A DNA stretch of 25,876 nucleotides from JBEKSX01 sp049516635 (GTDB lineage Bacteria; Bacteroidota; Ignavibacteria; Tepidaquicellales; OLB5): assembly GCA_049516635.1 (NCBI GenBank), contig JBEKSX010000040.1, positions 1 to 25,876 of the forward strand. The letters run 5' to 3'. Position numbers and translations under genes: made by a program. Positions within the stretch are counted from its first letter, which is position 1. Every line of letters starts with the position of its first letter. Of this stretch, positions 6,068-14,074 are shown in pieces. The notes under the pieces were generated by a model that was given only the letters and a program-made list of their open reading frames with translations, had not been told where the DNA came from and made no database searches.

Positions 6068-7381
6068 ATGAAATCGGTATCTCTACATACATTAGGATGC
6101 AAGCTCAATTATTCCGAGACATCGACACTGGCAGGACAATTCCATAAACGCGGGTACGAGATCAAAGAATACGGTGAGGATTCCGATATATTCGTGCTGA
6201 ACACCTGTACGGTGACGGATAATGCTGATAAAGAGTGCAGGCAGATAATCCGCAGCGTGCTAACAAACCATCCGCAGACTTATGTAATTGTTACTGGGTG
6301 CTACGCACAGCTTCAGCCGGATGAGATAGCATCTATAAAGGGAGTTGACCTCATACTTGGTATTCACGAGAAGTTCAAACTTTTCGATTATGCGGATAAT
6401 TTCGAAAAGAAGAGCCTGTCCTGTGTATTTACATCTCCTACGGATGAGCTAACAGATTTCGACTATGCGTATTCATCCGATGATGATTCAAGGACAAGAG
6501 CTTTCCTTAAAATCCAGGACGGGTGTGACTATAATTGTTCGTTCTGTACAATACCCTTAGCCCGCGGAGGTTCGAGGAGTTTGGAACCGGAGAAGGTGAT
6601 AGAGAATGCCAGACATCTGCTGAACTCAGGATATAAAGAGATAGTGCTGACAGGGGTTAATACGGGGGATTATTATTATCAAAGCAGTTTAGAGCAAAAG
6701 AAACATAAGCTGATAGATATTTTATATGCACTTGATAAGCTCAATATTCCAAGAATAAGGATCAGTTCGATCGAGCCTAATCTATTGAGCGATGATATAA
6801 TACAACTGGTGAAATCATCCGAAAATTTCTGCAAACACTTTCACATCCCTTTGCAGAACGGTGACCCCGGTATCCTAAAATTAATGAGAAGAAGGTACAA
6901 CACAGAGATATACGAAGAGCTTATACATAAACTTAACGCCGAAATACCGAACGTTGCTATCGGAGCGGATGTGATAGTGGGTTTCCCGGGCGAAACCGAG
7001 AAAAATTTCGAAAATACTTTTCGCTTCATCGATAAACTTCCCGTAAGTTACCTGCACGTGTTCAATTATTCCGAAAGAAGAAATACCCGTGCAGCAGGAT
7101 TAGAGAAAAAGGTTGATATCACCATCCGGAAAAAGAGGAGTGCGGTATTGCGTGAGTTATCCGCCAAAAAGAAGTACGGTTTTTACCTGAGCAATAGCGG
7201 GTTAAAGCAGAAGGTTCTGTTCGAAAGCTTGAAAGATGACGGAAGCATATTCGGGTTCACCGATAATTACATCAAAGTAAAGGTATGGGGTAACAAAGAA
7301 TTTGAGAATAACATAATAGCTGTTAAATTATCCGAACCGGAAGGCTCTAAATATTGCACAGCGGAGGTAATAAATAATTAA
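6068..7381 (+). CDS. mtaB: tRNA t6A37 methylthiotransferase MtaB
   Basis: A 437-residue radical-SAM methylthiotransferase that adds a methylthio group to threonylcarbamoyl-adenosine at position 37 of tRNAs, stabilising codon-anticodon pairing. The N-terminal UPF0004 domain has Cys11 (TLGCKLN), Cys47 (NTCTVT) and Cys78 (TGCYAQ) for the auxiliary 4Fe-4S cluster. The radical-SAM domain has C153-x3-C157-x2-C160 (CDYNCSFC). The C-terminus (about 375-437) is a small TRAM-like RNA-binding region. The TLGCKLN opening and the absence of RimO or MiaB features favour MtaB, although closely related enzymes are hard to separate by eye. It shares one base (TAATG) with the next gene, so the two are translationally coupled. 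As an Fe-S enzyme it depends on the SUF products encoded further on. Confidence 0.9.
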   Translation: MKSVSLHTLGCKLNYSETSTLAGQFHKRGYEIKEYGEDSDIFVLNTCTVTDNADKECRQIIRSVLTNHPQTYVIVTGCYAQLQPDEIASIKGVDLILGIHEKFKLFDYADNFEKKSLSCVFTSPTDELTDFDYAYSSDDDSRTRAFLKIQDGCDYNCSFCTIPLARGGSRSLEPEKVIENARHLLNSGYKEIVLTGVNTGDYYYQSSLEQKKHKLIDILYALDKLNIPRIRISSIEPNLLSDDIIQLVKSSENFCKHFHIPLQNGDPGILKLMRRRYNTEIYEELIHKLNAEIPNVAIGADVIVGFPGETEKNFENTFRFIDKLPVSYLHVFNYSERRNTRAAGLEKKVDITIRKKRSAVLRELSAKKKYGFYLSNSGLKQKVLFESLKDDGSIFGFTDNYIKVKVWGNKEFENNIIAVKLSEPEGSKYCTAEVINN

Positions 7382-7884
7382 TGATAGATATATATATTAT
7401 CAGACATGGCGCGGCCGTTGATTTTGAACACGAAATTGTAGAAGAAGGATTCAGGTATCTCTCGCATAAAGGCAGGACTAAAACCGATGAAGTTGCTGCT
7501 AAGCTAAAAAATCTTCACATACAATTCGACCTTATATTATCGAGTCCGCTGGTGCGTGCAGTACAGACAGCGGAGATCTTCGCTTCGGCATTAAAGTATA
7601 AAGGGGAAGTAAAAACCGCAATAGAACTGATCGGTGGAAGTACCTTCAGCAGGTTTCAGCAGCTGTTAAAACGCAACCAACACGGTAAAAGCATTGCTAT
7701 TGTTTGCCATGCTCCCGATGTAAATCATTACGCAGTCAATCTGCTCAAACACAGTGATATCAAAGACCTAAAGGTAAACTTTTCAAACAGCAGTGTATGC
7801 AGGATAAGATATGACAGGAAAAATGAGATAGGTAAATTCATCTGGTTCCTGAAATCAGATACAATGGAACTTATCGAGCCCTGA
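7381..7884 (+). CDS. SixA-like histidine phosphatase
   Basis: A 167-residue member of the histidine phosphatase (phosphoglycerate mutase-like) superfamily. The phosphate-accepting motif RHG is at residues 8-10 (IIRHGAA), followed by SSPLVRAVQTAEI with the second arginine and IAIVCHAPDV with the second catalytic histidine. Short single-domain members of this size are usually called SixA, after the E. coli phosphohistidine phosphatase acting on ArcB; no ArcB-like protein is visible here and the substrate is unknown. Its ATG overlaps the mtaB stop codon by one base. It ends 4 bases from the convergent site-2 protease gene, with no room for a separate terminator. Confidence 0.85.
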   Translation: MIDIYIIRHGAAVDFEHEIVEEGFRYLSHKGRTKTDEVAAKLKNLHIQFDLILSSPLVRAVQTAEIFASALKYKGEVKTAIELIGGSTFSRFQQLLKRNQHGKSIAIVCHAPDVNHYAVNLLKHSDIKDLKVNFSNSSVCRIRYDRKNEIGKFIWFLKSDTMELIEP

Positions 7885-7888
7885 AGGC

Positions 7889-8887
7889 TCAGATACCGCT
7901 GAACGGTACGGGTGTGAAGGAAGAGACGAACATGAACAGAGCGAACCATCCCCAGAGCTGCCGTCTAAGCCCGATAGGTTCAGGATCGTAGACCGGCGGA
8001 TGATCAACTTTTATAACAAAATAGATAAGCAGTGCCCAAACAAGCCAGTTGGCAAGCGAATAGTTAGAGAGGAAGTTTATCCCCGCAAAAGGAAGCAGTC
8101 CTACCAGACCCATCGATAAGGTAAAGCCAAAGAAAATTCTTGCAACGATCGCGTGTTTAGAGCCCAGCAGAGCATAAGTGATATGCCCCCCGTCCAGCTG
8201 TCCGACAGGCAGCAGATTTAACGCCGTAACGAGGAGCCCGAACCACCCAACGCATAAAAAAGGATAGTGATACATTTCGTTCATCGGGGGAAGGAACAAA
8301 GTGGGTGATGCGGTAAGGATCTTCCCCAGTGACCAGTACAGCAGTGTATTTCCAAAAGAAAAGCCGGTTGTAGGAATTCCCGTATGCATATAATCCGGAT
8401 GCATAGTGTAAATATATTCGAACGGAGGAAGATGTGTCATGCCCCATATCAGAACCAGAAGCGATGCGATGAAACCTGCCACTGGTCCCGCGATGCCGAT
8501 ATCGAACAATGCTTTTTTAGTTCTTGATGGTGATTGCATCCTTATCACTGCACCCATAGTTCCGAAAGGATTTAGGAAAAGGAAAGGGAACGGGATGTAG
8601 TAAGGCAGCGTCACCTTAACTTTATGGATCCGTGCAGCAAAATAGTGCCCGAACTCATGGCAGGAAAGTACAAATAATATAAGGATAGAATATGTCAACC
8701 CGTATTTGAAATTGGAAATATCATAGGGGTCTATATTCAGCCATGCTGTACCTGCCATTGTAGTTGTGAAAAATGTGAATACGAACAGAAAAATGTTCAA
8801 AGAAACGCCTAATTTAAAGCGTTTTGGGGGAAGTTCAACGTATTCGGTCCCCGGAGGAGGAGGTATAAAGGGATTTTCTTCAGTCAA
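7889..8887 (-). CDS. Site-2 protease family (M50) membrane metalloprotease
   Basis: A 332-residue inner-membrane zinc protease of the rhomboid-like S2P/M50 class, which cuts substrates within the membrane. The zinc ligands are visible as HEFGH (residues 77-81, helix 2) and the third ligand as Asp232 in NLLPVGQLDGGH (224-235). Around six hydrophobic segments surround them. The cytosolic N-terminus is proline-rich (NPFIPPPPGTEY). No PDZ domain is present, so it is unlike RseP and closer to the compact S2P forms common in this phylum and in cyanobacteria. The start is TTG (8885-8887); no in-frame ATG lies closer and the length is normal. It faces the mtaB-sixA operon tail to tail. Confidence 0.88.
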   Translation of the reverse strand: MTEENPFIPPPPGTEYVELPPKRFKLGVSLNIFLFVFTFFTTTMAGTAWLNIDPYDISNFKYGLTYSILILFVLSCHEFGHYFAARIHKVKVTLPYYIPFPFLFLNPFGTMGAVIRMQSPSRTKKALFDIGIAGPVAGFIASLLVLIWGMTHLPPFEYIYTMHPDYMHTGIPTTGFSFGNTLLYWSLGKILTASPTLFLPPMNEMYHYPFLCVGWFGLLVTALNLLPVGQLDGGHITYALLGSKHAIVARIFFGFTLSMGLVGLLPFAGINFLSNYSLANWLVWALLIYFVIKVDHPPVYDPEPIGLRRQLWGWFALFMFVSSFTPVPFSGI

Positions 8888-9087
8888 TTTATATTTTAAA
8901 AAGCTTAAAATAAATTTTTAGTTCCTTTTAAGAAAGTCGAAAAGATCGGGGTTGCCCGGACAGCTTGATTGAAAACAGTCTTTGAAGAAACACTTAGAGA
9001 TTATTTTAGTAATTTCAAAAGATGATTTTTTAAATTAACTTAAATGTATGTAAATTGTGATTTTTATTGCAAAACAAAGGAAATAAT

Positions 9088-9504
9088 TTGAACCAACGGA
9101 CACTGGCTATATTAAAACCGGACTGCCTGCAGAAGAGACTCCAGGGAAAAATAATCCAGCAAATACTGGATGCAGGCTTTGAAATAATAGGAATGAGACT
9201 TTTAAAACTTTCAAAAACATCTGCCGAAACATTTTATGCAGTTCACAAAGGAAAGCCGTTCTATGAAAGGCTGGTTGAATATATGACATCGGGACATGTT
9301 ATCCCAATAGTGCTGGTAAAAGAAAACGCTGTTGAGGATTTCAGGAAACTGATCGGAGCAACCGACCCCCAAAAAGCTGATGAAGGAACCATCCGGAAAC
9401 TTTATGCAGAATCGATAGAACGAAACATAGTCCACGGTTCCGACTCACCCGAAAATGCAATTATTGAAATAAACCATTTTTTCACGCCGGAAGAGTTAAT
9501 CTAG
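9088..9504 (+). CDS. ndk: Nucleoside-diphosphate kinase
   Basis: NDK moves the gamma-phosphate between nucleoside di- and triphosphates through a phosphohistidine. From TTG 9088 the protein is 138 residues, the standard length, opening MNQRTLAILKPD. Lys10 contacts the phosphate and His116 in NIVHGSDS is the catalytic histidine; GATDP and EGTIR are also in place. I chose TTG 9088 over TTG 9067 because AAAGGA (9076-9081) is a well-spaced ribosome site for 9088 and the longer form adds seven residues not usual for the family. A TTG start on a housekeeping kinase suggests modest translation. It is preceded by about 200 bases without a gene and stands alone. Confidence 0.95.
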   Translation: MNQRTLAILKPDCLQKRLQGKIIQQILDAGFEIIGMRLLKLSKTSAETFYAVHKGKPFYERLVEYMTSGHVIPIVLVKENAVEDFRKLIGATDPQKADEGTIRKLYAESIERNIVHGSDSPENAIIEINHFFTPEELI

Positions 9505-9514
9505 CTAAATTAAC

Positions 9515-9543
9515 TTGACAAATCAGATAAATTACCTTAAATT
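9515..9543 (+). promoter_or_regulatory. Sigma70-type promoter for the Lrp/AsnC gene
   Basis: A perfect -35 box TTGACA (9515-9520), a 17-base spacer and TAAATT (9538-9543), four of six matches to the -10 box. Transcription would start near 9550, just ahead of the TATAAT-poor dyad at 9556. Confidence 0.5.
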
Positions 9544-9555
9544 TACAGGTGATTT

Positions 9556-9572
9556 TATTAAAATTCTTAATA
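9556..9572. promoter_or_regulatory. AT-rich dyad, possible Lrp/AsnC autoregulatory site
   Basis: TATTAA (9556-9561) and TTAATA (9567-9572) form an inverted repeat with a 5-base spacer, just after the likely transcription start of the regulator gene. Lrp/AsnC proteins bind short AT-rich dyads and usually repress themselves. In DNA this AT-rich such dyads arise by chance, so support is modest. Confidence 0.35.
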
Positions 9573-9613
9573 TTATAAGGAACTATTTAGGTTTTCCCTT
9601 AATTTATTAAAAC

Positions 9614-10093
9614 ATGCATGCACTTTACGACAATACAGACATCAAGATACTCGAGCTTTTGCAGAATAATTCGAGGATAAAAAGGAATGAGATATCCGAG
9701 GTCATCGGTCTGTCCATACCGTCCATCACAGACCGTCTGCGTAAGCTTGAAACGAACGGCATCATCGAATCCTATCTAACTAAACTGAACCCGAAACTCC
9801 TGGGGAAAGACATAACAGCTTTTATCTTTATTACGGTAGATTCTTCTATCCACTATAAAGAATTTGTCACGCACGCTATGCAGACGCCTGAGGTTCTCGA
9901 ATGTCATTCAATCACCGGTGACGGTACTCACCTGATAAAAGTTAGGACCGAAAATACTTCAACCCTGGAAAAACTTCTTTCCAAGATACAATCATGGAAA
10001 GGAGTTCACTCTACAAGAACTTCTATAGTACTTTCTACACACAAAGAAGGGTTTTACATAGATTTGAAGAGCAAGTTAAAATCAAACGATTGA
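9614..10093 (+). CDS. Lrp/AsnC family transcriptional regulator
   Basis: A 159-residue regulator with an N-terminal winged helix-turn-helix (about 8-58: IKILELLQNNSRIKRNEIS, then GLSIPSITDRLRKLETNGII) and a C-terminal RAM/AsnC ligand domain (about 68-145: ITAFIFITVD, TPEVLECHSITGDGTHLIKV). In the family the RAM domain binds amino acids and assembles octamers. The gene lies 39 bases upstream of two glutamine synthetase genes on the same strand, so control of ammonia assimilation in response to glutamine or another amino acid is the natural inference. The ligand cannot be read from sequence. The start ATG 9614 is followed in two codons by a second, out-of-frame ATG. Confidence 0.92.
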   Translation: MHALYDNTDIKILELLQNNSRIKRNEISEVIGLSIPSITDRLRKLETNGIIESYLTKLNPKLLGKDITAFIFITVDSSIHYKEFVTHAMQTPEVLECHSITGDGTHLIKVRTENTSTLEKLLSKIQSWKGVHSTRTSIVLSTHKEGFYIDLKSKLKSND

Positions 10094-10109
10094 ACGAACT
10101 AACAAAGAA

Positions 10110-10129
10110 AATTATTACTTAAAATAATT
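10110..10129. promoter_or_regulatory. AT-rich dyad just upstream of the first glutamine synthetase
   Basis: AATTATT (10110-10116) and AATAATT (10123-10129) form a perfect 7-bp inverted repeat with a 6-base spacer, 3 bases before ATG 10133. It could be an operator for the adjacent Lrp/AsnC regulator, or an RNA hairpin that hides the start codon, since no strong ribosome site is present. Both are inference. Confidence 0.35.
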
Positions 10130-10132
10130 ATC

Positions 10133-11512
10133 ATGAACAAAGATTTACAGAATTTAAACAACCTAATCAAAAAAAATAGTATCGAGAATATCGATATTAA
10201 ATGCATCGATCTCACGGGGCGCCTGCATCATATTTCACTGCCGGTATATACCAATATATTGTCCGACCTGCTGCATGAAGGCGTAGGGTTCGACGGCTCA
10301 GGCTACGGCTTCAGCAAAGTTGAGAAGAGTGATATGATACTTATCCCTGACCTCAGCACTGCTTATATAGATCCTTTCAGGGAAATACCTGCATTAAGCT
10401 TCTATGCAAATATCTATCTCACGGATGAAGTGCGTTCCCCGTTCCCCCAGGATGGAAGGTACATAGCAAAACGAGCTGAAGAGATGCTGAAAAAATATAC
10501 AGGGGCGGATACTTCTATGTGGGGTCCGGAGTTCGAATTTTATATTTTTTCAAAAGTAAAGTTCGATACGAGGACATCAGCATCGTACTACGAAGTTGAA
10601 CATGCAGAAGAATTTTTTTCAAACGGATATCATGCCGCTAACCCGTTCGATGTTTACGATGATTTCAGGGATAAAGTTTGCAGGCTGTTGAAACAATTCG
10701 GGATCAAGGTCAAATACCATCACCACGAAACGGGTGAACGCGGACAGCAGGAAATTGAAACATATTTTGAAGACCTGCTTACGACGGCAGACAATGTGAT
10801 AACTGTGAAATATGCCCTTTTTAACCTTGCCAGCCAGAATAATCTTTTCGTAACTTTCATGCCGAAGCCTATGTTCCATCAGGCCGGAAGCGGGATGCAT
10901 CTTCACGTATTCCTCACGAAAAAAGGGAAAAATTATTTTTATAAAAAAGGAGAATACGGCAATATAAACGAGCAGGGAAGGTATTTTATAGGCGGTCTGC
11001 TCAAGCACGGGCAGGCACTTTCCGCATTCACAAATCCCAGCACAAATTCGTATAAGAGACTTGTACCCGGATTCGAAGCCCCCGTAGCATTGACATACAG
11101 CAAGGGTAACCGTTCATCAGCCATCAGGATACCTGCATATGTGAGCAATCCCGAAATGGCACGGATAGAATATAGGCCACCGGACTCGACGGCGAACCCG
11201 TATCTCTGCCTGGCTGCCATGCTTATGGCGGGGATAGACGGTATAGTAAATAAGATCGATCCAGTGAAAGAGTCATTCGGACCGCACGAAATTAGCATAA
11301 CAGATTACACCATGAAAGACAGGATACATTATCTGCCCAGAAACCTTGAGGAATCGCTTGATGCCCTGGAACTTGATAACGAATTTCTTAAAAGGGGAGG
11401 AATATTTACGGATGATGTGATAAACCAATGGGAAGGTCTCAAGACTCAGGAGATAAATTCTATAAACACGATGCCGCACCCGTTCGAGTATAAGATGTAT
11501 TTTAATTTGTAA
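10133..11512 (+). CDS. Glutamine synthetase type I paralogue with altered ammonium-site loop
   Basis: A 459-residue protein of the glutamine synthetase family (ATP-dependent glutamate plus ammonia to glutamine, dodecamer, cytosol). Catalytic landmarks are kept: metal ligands Glu133 and Glu135 (GPEFEF), HHHETGERGQQEIE (197-208), His256 in GSGMHLH, Arg309 in NSYKRLVPGFEAP, and Glu346/Arg348 in RIEYRPPD. The loop carrying the E. coli Asp50 equivalent reads GFDGSGYGFSKVEKSDM, whereas the second copy has the canonical GFDGSSIRGW; the Asp is kept but the next conserved Ser is Gly. The C-terminal region around the usual adenylylated Tyr is shorter and hard to align. It is therefore either a working synthetase with altered kinetics or an enzyme for another amine. 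It follows the Lrp/AsnC gene by 39 bases. Confidence 0.88.
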   Translation: MNKDLQNLNNLIKKNSIENIDIKCIDLTGRLHHISLPVYTNILSDLLHEGVGFDGSGYGFSKVEKSDMILIPDLSTAYIDPFREIPALSFYANIYLTDEVRSPFPQDGRYIAKRAEEMLKKYTGADTSMWGPEFEFYIFSKVKFDTRTSASYYEVEHAEEFFSNGYHAANPFDVYDDFRDKVCRLLKQFGIKVKYHHHETGERGQQEIETYFEDLLTTADNVITVKYALFNLASQNNLFVTFMPKPMFHQAGSGMHLHVFLTKKGKNYFYKKGEYGNINEQGRYFIGGLLKHGQALSAFTNPSTNSYKRLVPGFEAPVALTYSKGNRSSAIRIPAYVSNPEMARIEYRPPDSTANPYLCLAAMLMAGIDGIVNKIDPVKESFGPHEISITDYTMKDRIHYLPRNLEESLDALELDNEFLKRGGIFTDDVINQWEGLKTQEINSINTMPHPFEYKMYFNL

Positions 11513-11565
11513 GAGAATCGAGTGGTACACAGCTTTAGCCGAAACAACAAGTCAGACTAATAACC

Positions 11566-11606
11566 GGGGTTTTGAACCCCCTACCCCCCGTTCGCAAAGG
11601 GAGGAC
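11566..11606 (-). repeat. Palindromic repeat copy between the glutamine synthetase genes (inverted)
   Basis: GGGGTT (11566-11571) / AACCCC (11575-11580) and a following CCCCCC...AAAGGGAGG form a cluster of dyads. Its reverse complement reads CTCCCTTTGCGAAC, then GGGGGGTAGGGGGTTCAA, matching the copies at 464 and 915 in reverse orientation. It lies in the 151-base gap between the two genes, 55 bases ahead of the second start. Confidence 0.6.
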
Positions 11607-11663
11607 AATCAATTAAATACGAAGAGTTTTTATAAATAAACAAAATAATAAAAGGAGAAATAA

Positions 11664-13091
11664 ATGCCTAAAAATCAGGCTGCTACAAAAAATGTATTCA
11701 ACCTAATTAAAAAGTACGATGTAAAGATGATCGATTTCAGGTTCACTGACCTGCTGGGTCAGTGGCAGCATTTCAGCATCCCGGCAACTGCACTTGGAGA
11801 AAGTTCTTTTTCAGAAGGTATCGGGTTCGACGGCTCATCGATAAGAGGCTGGCAATCCATAAATGAATCTGACATGCTGATCGTTCCTAACCCAGAAACT
11901 GCCAATATCGATCCATTTATTAAGATTAGATCGCTTTCTATGATATGTGACATCATCGACCCAAGCACAAAAAAACCTTATAGCCGTGACCCCCGATACA
12001 TAGCTAAAAAAGCAACGGAGTACCTGCGTTCCACTAAGATCGCAGAAAACGCTTACTTCGGTCCCGAAGCTGAATTCTTTATTCTCGATCACGTAGCATA
12101 CAACGTTAACGAATACAGCAGCTGGTACCGCGTTGATTCGACGGAAGGTTTCTGGAATACGGGAAGCGAACGCGAAACAAACCTGGGTCATAAGATAAGG
12201 CTTAAAGAAGGATATTTCCCGGTACCCCCGGCAGATTCCACGAATGATCTGCGTAATGCTATGGTAGAGCATATAATGGCTGCGGGCATGGAAGTTGAAA
12301 CCCAGCACCATGAAGTATCAACCGGCGGACAGGCAGAGATCGATATAAAGTATGCACCGCTTGTAAGGTGCGCAGATAATCTTATGATGTTTAAATACAT
12401 TGTCAAGAACACAGCCAAAAGTTTTGGAAAAACTGCCACGTTCATGCCGAAACCGATATTCGGAGATAACGGAAGCGGCATGCACGTTCATCAGAGCTTA
12501 TGGAGCAACGGAAAACCTCTTTTCGCCGGAAAAGAATATGCAGGTCTGAGCAAGATAGCCTTATACTACATAGGCGGACTTTTGAAGCATGCCCCTTCAC
12601 TCCTGGCATTTACCAATCCCACTACAAATTCGTACAAACGCCTCGTACCGGGTTATGAAGCACCCGTGAATCTTGCTTATTCGAAACGCAACAGGAGCGC
12701 AGCCGTAAGGATACCGATGTACTCCGATAATCCGAAGACTAAAAGAGTCGAGTTCAGGTGTCCGGATGGTACGGCAAATCCATATATTGCATTTTCAGCT
12801 ATGCTTCTTGCAGGGCTGGACGGCATTAAAAATAAAATAGATCCGGGAAAACCGTTTGAGGTTGATATATATCATATGGATGAAGACCAATTGAAACTTA
12901 TTCCGAAGACCCCTTATAATCTGCACAACGCCCTTCAGGAACTTGAAAAAGATTATGATTACCTGAAGCAGGGTGATGTATTTACGGACGAGCTTATAGA
13001 AATATGGATCAACTATAAGCTGGAAAATGAAGTAAAGCCTATACAAATAAGACCTCATCCGTATGAATTTTATCTGTATTACGAGGTGTGA
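11664..13091 (+). CDS. glnA: Glutamine synthetase type I
   Basis: A 475-residue canonical type I glutamine synthetase, the main entry of ammonia into glutamine. Landmarks: Asp56 in GFDGSSIRGWQSINESDM (the ammonium-site loop), Glu135/Glu137 in GPEAEF, HHEVSTGGQAEID (215-227), His274 in GSGMHVH, Arg326 in NSYKRLVPGYEAP, and Glu363/Arg365 in RVEFRCPD. DIYHMDEDQ at 401-409 places Tyr403 where enterobacterial enzymes are adenylylated (LYDLPPEE), so such control is possible if a GlnE enzyme exists elsewhere. A strong ribosome site AAGGAG (11652-11657) sits 6 bases before ATG. The two tandem copies are clearly diverged, so this is not a recent duplication. A terminator follows at 13198. Confidence 0.96.
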   Translation: MPKNQAATKNVFNLIKKYDVKMIDFRFTDLLGQWQHFSIPATALGESSFSEGIGFDGSSIRGWQSINESDMLIVPNPETANIDPFIKIRSLSMICDIIDPSTKKPYSRDPRYIAKKATEYLRSTKIAENAYFGPEAEFFILDHVAYNVNEYSSWYRVDSTEGFWNTGSERETNLGHKIRLKEGYFPVPPADSTNDLRNAMVEHIMAAGMEVETQHHEVSTGGQAEIDIKYAPLVRCADNLMMFKYIVKNTAKSFGKTATFMPKPIFGDNGSGMHVHQSLWSNGKPLFAGKEYAGLSKIALYYIGGLLKHAPSLLAFTNPTTNSYKRLVPGYEAPVNLAYSKRNRSAAVRIPMYSDNPKTKRVEFRCPDGTANPYIAFSAMLLAGLDGIKNKIDPGKPFEVDIYHMDEDQLKLIPKTPYNLHNALQELEKDYDYLKQGDVFTDELIEIWINYKLENEVKPIQIRPHPYEFYLYYEV

Positions 13092-13114
13092 CGGACTTAA
13101 AAAGTGAAATGGCA

Positions 13115-13129
13115 TCCGCCTGCGGCGGA
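13115..13129. repeat. Short GC-rich hairpin TCCGCC/GGCGGA
   Basis: TCCGCC (13115-13120) pairs with GGCGGA (13124-13129) around TGC, 23 bases after the glnA stop. The next bases are GCAAAAAG, without T-run, so it is more likely a small dispersed palindrome or an mRNA 3'-end protector than a terminator. Confidence 0.45.
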
Positions 13130-13197
13130 GCAAAAAGTAAAAATTAAGATATTGGTGTAAAATTAATTTCTAAGCTCCTAAAACATAGAGAGATAGC

Positions 13198-13237
13198 AAA
13201 AAAGCCTGGTAGGCAGTAAGACCTGTCAGGTTTTTTT
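13198..13237 (+). terminator. Rho-independent terminator after glnA
   Basis: An A6 run and CCTG (13205-13208) pair with CAGG (13227-13230) and T7 (13231-13237); inside, ACCT-GTC-AGGT can form a smaller hairpin. Position and T-run fit the end of the Lrp-glutamine synthetase unit. The stem has one bulge. Confidence 0.7.
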
Positions 13238-13305
13238 ATTGTAACAAAATTCTTTCCCGCATTGTTATAAATATATAATTTCGTTTCATTTTACATATTA
13301 CTAAA

Positions 13306-13950
13306 ATGGGAAAGAAAATATTAATAACAATCTTTATTTTTGTGATGACAGCGGTATTAATCGAAAGCTGTTCATTAACAAGCAAGAACGGAGATACATT
13401 AACAAATAATACTATGGCGGGAAAAACAGATACGGCGGTCTTTGGTGCAGGGTGTTTCTGGTGCACCGAAGCTCTATATGAGCGGCTTAAAGGGGTGCAG
13501 TTGGTTGATGCGGGTTATTCCGGTGGAACCGTGGAAAACCCGAGCTACGAACAGGTTTGCTCGGGTGAGAGCGGGCACGCTGAAGTTGCAAGAATAATAT
13601 ATGACCCTTCCGTAATTACTTATGAACAATTGCTGGATGTGTTCTGGACCGTTCACGATCCCACTACGCTCAACCGGCAGGGAGGGGACGTAGGTGAGCA
13701 ATACCGCTCGGTCATTTTCTACATGAATGATGACCAGAAACAAAAAGCGGAAAAATCAAAAAAAGATGTTGCAACCACCTTGTGGAAAGATCCGATAGTT
13801 ACGGAGATCAGTCCTCTGAAGAATTTTTATGTAGCAGAGAATTACCATCAGCAGTATTATGATTCAAATCCCTATGCAGGATACTGCCAGGCGATTATAG
13901 CTCCCAAAATAATAAAGTTTAGTGAAAAATTTAAAGATTGGATCAAGTAA
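13306..13950 (+). CDS. msrA: Peptide-methionine (S)-S-oxide reductase, lipoprotein form
   Basis: MsrA reduces the S epimer of methionine sulfoxide in proteins. The catalytic GCFWC motif puts the nucleophile at Cys50; DAGYSGG, GHAEVARI, TTLNRQGGDVGEQYRS and AENYHQQYY are all family blocks, and Cys194 (YAGYCQAII) is a candidate resolving cysteine. Residues 1-22 are a signal peptide with an IESC lipobox (Cys22), so the mature enzyme is probably a periplasmic or outer-membrane lipoprotein that repairs exported proteins. This differs from the cytosolic E. coli MsrA. A TATAAT (13274-13279) lies 27 bases before ATG as a likely -10 box, though no good -35 accompanies it. The gene stands alone and has no msrB partner nearby. 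Confidence 0.93.
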   Translation: MGKKILITIFIFVMTAVLIESCSLTSKNGDTLTNNTMAGKTDTAVFGAGCFWCTEALYERLKGVQLVDAGYSGGTVENPSYEQVCSGESGHAEVARIIYDPSVITYEQLLDVFWTVHDPTTLNRQGGDVGEQYRSVIFYMNDDQKQKAEKSKKDVATTLWKDPIVTEISPLKNFYVAENYHQQYYDSNPYAGYCQAIIAPKIIKFSEKFKDWIK

Positions 13951-13985
13951 GTATATAGAGTGTTTCGAGTGCGTCGGGTGAGTGG

Positions 13986-14017
13986 AGTATAATTTGTGCG
14001 ATGGAGAATATTATACT
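13986..14017. repeat. Inverted repeat between convergent genes
   Basis: AGTATAAT (13986-13993) and ATTATACT (14010-14017) form a perfect 8-bp AT-rich stem with a 16-base loop, in the 124-base gap between msrA and the convergent repeat-protein gene. It might serve both as a weak terminator, but no T-run flanks it. Confidence 0.35.
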
Positions 14018-14074
14018 ACTATAAATTTTAAACACCTCGTGAGATTTCCTTCATATTATCCGGAGAAGTGATAA

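Noticed and set aside
8888..9087. A small gene or RNA in the gap before ndk
   Set aside because: No open frame with a ribosome site, no strong hairpin and no tRNA-like fold were found in the 200 bases.
11835..12311. A 158-residue reading frame antisense to glnA
   Set aside because: It is opposite highly conserved glutamine synthetase sequence and has no family features.
10133..13091. Recent tandem duplication of glnA
   Set aside because: The two proteins differ clearly along their length and in an active-site loop, and their DNA is not alike, so the duplication is old or the genes were gained separately.
13115..13129. Main terminator of glnA
   Set aside because: The hairpin has no T-run on either side; the structure at 13198-13237 with seven T is better.
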